NCBI RefSeq assembly: GCF_001949145.1
Contig: NW_019091371.1
Location: 2,011,469 to 2,075,468 of the forward strand
Length of the DNA stretch: 64,000 nucleotides
Direction: 5' to 3'
Origin: Acanthaster planci
Taxonomy: Eukaryota; Echinodermata; Asteroidea; Valvatida; Acanthasteridae
The notes under the pieces were generated by a model. It was given only the letters and a program-made list of their open reading frames with translations. It was not told the DNA's origin and ran no database searches. How positions within the stretch are numbered: position 1 is the stretch's first letter; each line of letters starts with the position of its first letter. The translations under genes were made by a program, and so were the position numbers. Positions 61,801 through 64,000 of this stretch are shown here, in pieces.

Positions 61801-63448
61801 TATATTTTCTACAAGACTATCTTCTTTAGGTTTGCTAAACAAATGTCTCTCTTCCAGGGTTTCAATACAAACTACAAGGTTCCAACTATCTACTTTTTAT
61901 TTCCTTAAATAATGGAAGATAAAGGAACGCATGTCCAGTGCAATTCCCGGGGGGTAAGGGTCTGCACCCCTTACTTCTTTTAGGTTTGGCGTGGGCTATT
62001 GAAGCATCCACCCCCCCCACATTCCCCCACACTTGTTTGTGGTGAACGAAAATATAAAGCGGATTGTGCTGAATTTTTGGACTTCCAACGACTAAAATAC
62101 ATTAACATCAATTACAAAGGGAAAACAAACAGCCATAATAACGCCCATTTGATGTACGATTTTGCACAGATGTAACACGTTACAAATATAAATCTGATAT
62201 CATTCATAGACTTCAATACAGATTCATATGGTGTCACCCCCCCCCACTTTTCAAATTTTCATGCCGAGGCAAGTCATCCCCAACCTTTTCCAATTCCCCA
62301 CCCCCCCCCGTCCGGCACAAATTTATGCCACTGGCAATTATAATTTCCAATGTCTTTACAGTGTTGGTAATATCATGTTTCTGAAAACATGCTATCATAA
62401 ACAGCGATGTGTTACCGTAACCTGCGATGAAATGGCTAACAAGTTACCTATTCGGCCAAGACTTCTTTGACACAGGGAATGAGGCTGTATTTTCGGCTAC
62501 ATGATTTGCTCATTTCTGTTTTGGTCTAGCTTTAAGTTGTCAGGAAGTTACAAATAAATTATATGTCGCGAGTTCTCATGGGGATTTAAAGAAATTGCTA
62601 GGTAGAATTCACAAAAAACTCTCTCCCAAAACACCTTTGCAAGTATTGTGGTCGCAACAATCACAAGACTAGTCACCAGACCAAACAAGATAAAATGGGT
62701 GAAGAGTCATGCAGTTCAACCGAACCTGGCGCCCTTTCTTTCCTTTTTTTCCTGCAAGTGAATTGGCTGCTTTTAAAGCTATTGTTGACATCAGCACAAA
62801 TGTTAAAGAATAATCACAAAGAGTTAATATCCCTTTCAGAGGTCGAAAACCAACCAAACGGTGATATACCTGCATACTTTGGCCGCCCATGCAAGTCGCA
62901 GGCAAAATGAGAGCGGTCAATAGATGTTGTTTTTGACTGGAATTCCGTCTGTATATAGGTCTTGCCGTCTTCTGAAATTCTTAATGGGTCTCTACTTTCA
63001 CACTGACCGTTCCCATACTATTCCAGCTTGCGTTGATTCCACCGTCTTTTGTCCTTGGCCTTTTTACCCTCTAGCACAGAGCTCTGGCGACGTACTTTCG
63101 GGCTTTTTGAACAGTTTGAAAGTCAACGTCCGCCACAATATGGTGAATAAGTAAGGTAGCTTACCAATGACAGATAAGCTAAGAAAGGCGTAATTAGCTG
63201 AAAATACCACTTACCTCTGTATCATTATAAATCAAGACTACTTCGTAGTCGGGAAGGACTTCCGATGAGTTGTTGATGTCGGCAATGGCTCTCTCGGTGG
63301 CCTTTAGACTCGCCCACCCGAAGTATCGACTCCATCCATCCTCTTCCGATAGCGGGAAGAGACCCCCAATGTACAGGGGCCTCGTCTGGTTGGCCCCCGT
63401 GAGGCCAAAGGCTGCAGCCCCTGCGAGGAGAAACAGGAACGGGTACAT
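30834..63448 (-). CDS. GABA-B-like class C G-protein-coupled receptor (16 coding exons)
   Basis: Complete receptor gene of 771 codons. Residues 1-19 are a signal peptide. Residues about 24-400 form a Venus-flytrap (periplasmic-binding-like) ligand domain. A short linker without the Cys-rich domain of mGlu receptors leads to seven membrane segments: about 451-474, 494-511, 529-553, 569-587, 628-650, 664-686 and 694-715. A 54-residue cytoplasmic tail follows. The lack of a Cys-rich domain, KMSSPNVNNL before TM2, FTKMWRV after TM3 and VPGLNDSYYVG before TM6 place it in the GABA-B subfamily; the membrane part is nearest GABA-B2-like subunits and the ectodomain recalls GABA-B1. C525 and C622 supply the usual TM3-loop disulfide. 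The ectodomain has only two cysteines (C236, C270). Known family members couple to Gi/o as heterodimers. The tail shows no coiled coil or RSRR retention signal, so the usual pairing is doubtful. All 15 splice junctions are GT-AG with agreeing phases. Confidence 0.92.
31779..32041. mobile_element. MITE with 34-bp inverted ends (receptor intron 15)
   Basis: The left arm ATAGACCGATTGCGCCGGCT continues through AAGTCATGTGACCT; the right arm (about 32008-32041) is its inverse with three differences. About 263 bp, noncoding. The ATAGACC start recalls the 37539 and 43813 MITEs. Confidence 0.78.
32231..32423 (-). CDS. GABA-B-like receptor exon 15 (residues 653-717, TM6-TM7)
   Basis: 193 nt between ACGGACAG and GTGAGC. 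Reads NVNVPGLNDSYYVGLSIYN, TM6, then TM7 with LCTTMSLCMLFIPK. The TRNV-P-LND third-loop motif is close to GABA-B2, the G-protein-coupling subunit. Confidence 0.95.
33037..33182 (-). CDS. GABA-B-like receptor exon 14 (residues 605-653, TM5)
   Basis: 146 nt between GCCCGCAG and GTAAGC. Includes VKCTSTYDTIW (C622, the second extracellular loop cysteine) and IIYKAFVVVFGAFLAWST, matching the YK-LL--G-FLAWET region of GABA-B2. Confidence 0.95.
34190..34315 (-). CDS. GABA-B-like receptor exon 13 (residues 563-604, TM4)
   Basis: 42 codons between TCCGGCAG and GTATGA. Reads VIKDHHLFIIIGVLLLVDLA then ILIPWQISDPMQ. The W-DP motif after TM4 is family-typical. Confidence 0.95.
35511..35618 (-). CDS. GABA-B-like receptor exon 12 (residues 527-562, TM3)
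   Basis: 36 codons between TTTTTTCAG and GTGAAT. Reads VRSWGLALAFTIAFGGMFT then KMWRVYSIVIHNKTKRK. TM3 plus a basic second intracellular loop. Confidence 0.95.
36204..36427. mobile_element. CAGTGGCGTA-ended short element
   Basis: Left end CAGTGGCGTATCC and right end GGGTACGCCACTG are inverted copies. The right end is itself a perfect 13-bp palindrome (36399-36427, CAGTGGCGTACCC...GGGTACGCCACTG). A G8 run near 36229 follows the left end. Such CAGTGGCGTA ends are common in hAT-like MITEs. A related CAGGGGCGTAG start lies at about 35159. Confidence 0.6.
37153..37285 (-). CDS. GABA-B-like receptor exon 11 (residues 482-526, TM2)
   Basis: 133 nt between TTCTAAAG and GTAAGC. Reads QVKMSSPNVNNLISVGIIL then AYLCVALMGVD and ends KAFQILCT. 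The KMSSPNVNNL intracellular loop 1 is diagnostic of the GABA-B family. C525 is the TM3-side disulfide cysteine. Confidence 0.95.
37539..37788 (+). mobile_element. MITE, copy 1 (receptor intron 10)
   Basis: About 250 bp with TATGGACCTTTTTCACCCAC at the left and an inverse GGGGAAAAGGTCTAT right end. Shares several blocks with 43813-44028, including AAATGTAAACAAT, the GCATTATATTCCTAC type block and TTGAATAGGTAGATTAC. Confidence 0.75.
38386..38542 (-). CDS. GABA-B-like receptor exon 10 (residues 430-482, TM1)
   Basis: 157 nt between CCCCACAG and GTAAAT. Encodes linker GGKAPFDSDNTETQELLQST and TM1 (AILVTVWVLCGLGTIFAISF), then NVWKRQN. The linker is short and Cys-free, as in GABA-B receptors. Confidence 0.93.
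38941..39156. mobile_element. MITE full of GGGTCA/TGACCC half-sites
   Basis: 23-bp inverted ends: TACACTCTAAAAACACC, then AGGGTC, mirrored by GACCCAGGTGTTTTGAAAGTGTA at the right, with TA outermost. The 216-bp body has about 14 GGGTC/GACCC or GGTCA/TGACC words. It lies in intron 9 of the receptor. No coding sequence. Confidence 0.8.
39776..39865 (-). CDS. GABA-B-like receptor exon 9 (residues 400-429)
   Basis: 90 nt between CTTTCAG and GTAAGG. Reads GVEEVIGTYDIDNNVISWLL then NTSDIWYYA, the typical IGTYD-W end of the ectodomain. NTS sequon. Confidence 0.92.
40429..40508. repeat. Exact 40-bp tandem duplication
   Basis: Two identical 40-bp units starting GCTTTCTTTACTCAAATTCT (40429-40468 and 40469-40508). 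Located in intron 8, about 45 bp downstream of exon 8 in transcript order. Confidence 0.95.
40553..40616 (-). CDS. GABA-B-like receptor exon 8 (residues 379-399, short)
   Basis: A 64-nt exon with no Met, easily missed. After the acceptor TCGATAG it reads GPFGFSELGDRV then GTLLIEQNK, plus one base, then GTGAGTC. It supplies the G-F-LGDR--LIEQ strand pair that ends the flytrap in all GABA-B receptors. The one-base overhang joins the AC of exon 9 to make Asn 400. Confidence 0.88.
41110..41340 (-). CDS. GABA-B-like receptor exon 7 (residues 302-378)
   Basis: 77 codons between TATGTTAG and GTAAGT. Contains GLTATAYDGMWALALGL, the conserved AYD-WALAL segment, and QKFQGVS. The glutamate equal to GABA-B1 E349 is leucine (L325). 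An NLS sequon is at N317. Confidence 0.93.
43529..43720 (-). CDS. GABA-B-like receptor exon 6 (residues 238-301)
   Basis: 64 codons between TGTCTAG and GTAAGT. Includes GPRYVWMLPGYYADGWWK and VTCTPEELKKASEGYL. C270 pairs by homology with C236. Where GABA-B1 has W278 (GWYADNW) this protein has Y255. Confidence 0.93.
43813..44028 (+). mobile_element. MITE, copy 2 (receptor intron 5)
   Basis: Same family as 37539-37788: TAGACCCTTTTCACCCACTT at the left, then AAATGTAAACAAT, a GATGATCGCAT block and TCTTGAATAGGTAAATTAC, with an inverse GAAAAGGTTTATAGA right end. Confidence 0.75.
44121..44310 (+). repeat. Dispersed repeat, first copy (receptor intron 5)
   Basis: Related to 54212-54400. Carries GGGACAGAGGGGTACCCC, TTCCTGAGATTC and a GTGTGTGTGGGGGGG stretch. 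Confidence 0.65.
44613..44678 (-). CDS. GABA-B-like receptor exon 5 (residues 216-237)
   Basis: A 22-codon exon between TTTCACAG and GTAAGT. Reads DKDARIIAANFYEGRVRKVF then CS. The Tyr of the FYE motif (Y227), equal to GABA-B1 Y250, is kept, as is C236 of the lobe 2 disulfide. Confidence 0.92.
45801..45902 (-). CDS. GABA-B-like receptor exon 4 (residues 182-215)
   Basis: 34 codons between GAATAG and GTATGT. Reads TTIEMQRLAESNNVNVIAAE then SFLSNPYDAVQRLK, the SF-DP motif and first lobe 2 helix. Confidence 0.9.
46452..46622 (-). CDS. GABA-B-like receptor exon 3 (residues 125-181)
   Basis: 57 codons between an AATTAG acceptor and a GTAAAA donor. Encodes VSTAGSSPVLSDRVRYPYIY and RFGWIKIATLHETVEP, the SSP ligand-loop and the hinge-side strand of the flytrap. 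The serine equal to GABA-B1 S153 is kept (S130). The histidine equal to H170 is leucine here (L147). Confidence 0.92.
46843..46893. repeat. (CT)n-(CCCCTC)n microsatellite
   Basis: About 15 CT dinucleotides followed by three CCCCTC units. It lies about 220 bp upstream (in transcript order) of exon 3 and could act as a long pyrimidine tract on the plus strand only, not for the minus-strand splice site. Confidence 0.9.
47477..47546. repeat. (GTTT)n/(GTAT)n microsatellite
   Basis: Tandem TTTG units with flanking TATG units and two TTGGGGTG units. Confidence 0.9.
49321..49500 (+). repeat. 180-bp direct repeat, copy 1
   Basis: Contains GGTATACCTTGACGGTATAC near its left end, itself partly palindromic. 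It is preceded by CCTACATTAGCTTTTGGGGA, which recurs alone at 49840-49859. Confidence 0.92.
51710..51890 (+). repeat. 180-bp direct repeat, copy 2
   Basis: Essentially identical to 49321-49500, differing by one T in a T run. Ends TTTATTATTC and CGTGATAAAA. Confidence 0.92.
54212..54400 (+). repeat. Dispersed repeat, second copy
   Basis: Shares GGGACGGAGGGGTACCCC, CCATCCTAG, CTTCCTGAGATTC and CTCTCCACTCTTGCTTCAA with 44121-44310 in the same orientation, at perhaps 70 percent identity. Confidence 0.65.
56080..56217 (-). CDS. GABA-B-like receptor exon 2 (residues 79-124)
   Basis: From a CTGCAG acceptor to a GTGAGA donor, 46 codons, phase 0 at both ends. Encodes GDKVTALNMLYDHIY and LMGSVLSSVTESVGEVASRW, equal to the second strand-helix unit of lobe 1. 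Both cysteines that GABA-B1 has in this part are replaced (G79 and the VL of GSVLSS). The serine after the lost cysteine is kept (S107). Confidence 0.9.
56608..56665. repeat. Foldback hairpin with TTAACCCTAACA ends
   Basis: The left arm starts TTAACCCTAACA and the right arm ends TGTTAGGGTTAA. The arms are 25 bp with three mismatches, separated by a loop of about 8 bp. The telomere-like CCCTAA word occurs once per arm. Confidence 0.8.
58281..58325 (-). ncRNA. Degenerate hammerhead-like motif in the left arm
   Basis: On the minus strand: CTGACAA, CGGACAG, a longer loop, CGGTCCG, AAACGTTGA. The core G of CUGANGA is replaced by A and the stem II loop is expanded, so this copy is probably inactive. 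Confidence 0.35.
58711..58754 (+). ncRNA. Hammerhead-like ribozyme motif in the right arm
   Basis: Reads CTGACGA, one extra C, then a perfect 6-bp stem GGACAG/CTGTCC with loop ATCATA, then GAAAC, then GTTG-AGTAG-CAAC, which could form a short stem III. The CUGANGA and GAAA boxes of the hammerhead core are present in the right order. The extra C before stem II and the absence of an obvious partner for stem I make catalysis uncertain. Confidence 0.4.
63215..63448 (-). CDS. GABA-B-like receptor exon 1 (residues 1-78)
   Basis: Begins at the Met of MYPFLFLLAGAAAFGLTGA, a clear signal peptide, and ends at codon 78 (NDTE) before GTAAGTGG. Contains PLYIGGLFPLSEEDGW, the first strand and loop of the flytrap lobe. 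N-glycosylation sequons at N20, N59, N60 and N75. No cysteine in the mature part. Confidence 0.92.
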
Positions 63449-64000
63449 CGCCGAAGCCGAATTGACTGGATAACCACCTTTATGTCAAAAGTGTCGTCTC
63501 TCCGCACACACTCCCTTGACAGTTATCTTGACGAAGTGCGCTGTGACAACAGTGTCAGGTACGGGCAGTCATTAATGCCCGCCGACGTTGGTGCTTGGCA
63601 TTAACATAAACGCATTGGAGACGTTTCTCATTGGTTTGTTAGGTTGAAAAAAGATATTCAATCGCTTTAACCAGATTTATTCGGCAAACACTGACACATA
63701 CTGTTTGCCCACGTAAATGGGCGCCGTAAAAATGTATACTGAGCGTCGCCAAAGTTGCATCTTCATTTCGGTTTCTTTCCAGGTTGGAATCTCCACGTGG
63801 ACAAAATTTATAGAGCGAATAATCAAAAGGTTTGTGGGCTACAGACCTACCACCTAGAGATCCCTGATATCTCTACGGATAGAAAATTTTGAAATTCACG
63901 GTATAAATTCACAGGATCCCGCCCAATTCGAGGATCCCATCACGGGCTATGCACACCCCAAGCGCTTCTCTACACTCGATCACCTGACGAAAACTAAAAC
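63449..64000. other. Upstream flank of the receptor gene
   Basis: Holds the 5' untranslated region and probably promoter sequence of the minus-strand receptor gene. No TATA box or untranslated exon could be fixed. Confidence 0.4.

Larger units (their letters stand above)
56218..63214 (-). other. Receptor intron 1
   Basis: About 7.0 kb. Holds the Penelope-like fragment (58201-58828) and a perfect-ended hairpin (56608-56665). C-rich runs near 62238 and 62298 look like MITE debris. No further exon is needed by the reading frame. Confidence 0.8.

Overview
The window is animal nuclear DNA. It has spliced genes with GT-AG introns, a receptor gene spread over more than 32 kb, tRNA-derived SINEs, Ty3/gypsy and Penelope-type retroelement remains, and many short inverted-repeat DNA elements (MITEs). 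The scattered ACATGTAC and TAGGCCTA words, the GCGCCCTC motif and the type of receptor suggest a marine invertebrate deuterostome, most likely an echinoderm, with a cephalochordate or hemichordate as alternatives. This is inference; nothing in the sequence names the species. An assembly gap of 742 N lies at 18368-19109.

Left part (1-6185): a decayed Ty3/gypsy gag-pol remnant at 1-1320, then unannotatable AT-rich DNA. 6186-8700: a MITE with a nested foldback and a tRNA-like core lies just upstream of two exons of a Ly6/uPAR (three-finger) GPI-anchored protein on the plus strand (7179-7311, 8463-8696); a 504-bp foldback MITE sits in the intron between them. 8700-22200: intergenic DNA rich in MITEs, SINEs and dispersed repeats, ending in a Tc1/mariner-like element that carries a 41-bp tandem repeat.

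22363-26633 (minus): at least three exons of an unidentified gene with two CXXC motifs and an acidic Ser-rich segment; further exons are missing from the model. 28010-28800: a diverged tandem array of about 145-bp units.

30834-63448 (minus): a complete GABA-B-like class C GPCR. I traced 16 coding exons whose phases all agree, giving 2316 nt (771 codons plus stop). This includes two exons without a Met-initiated ORF: exon 8 (40553-40616) and the terminal exon 16 (30834-30998). The protein has a signal peptide, a Venus-flytrap ligand domain, seven membrane segments and a short tail. It lacks the first-lobe disulfide and several GABA-contact residues known from GABA-B1, so its ligand may not be GABA. 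Its introns carry a Penelope-like element fragment with inverted LTR-like arms bearing hammerhead-like motifs, several MITE families, and repeated segments present in two copies.
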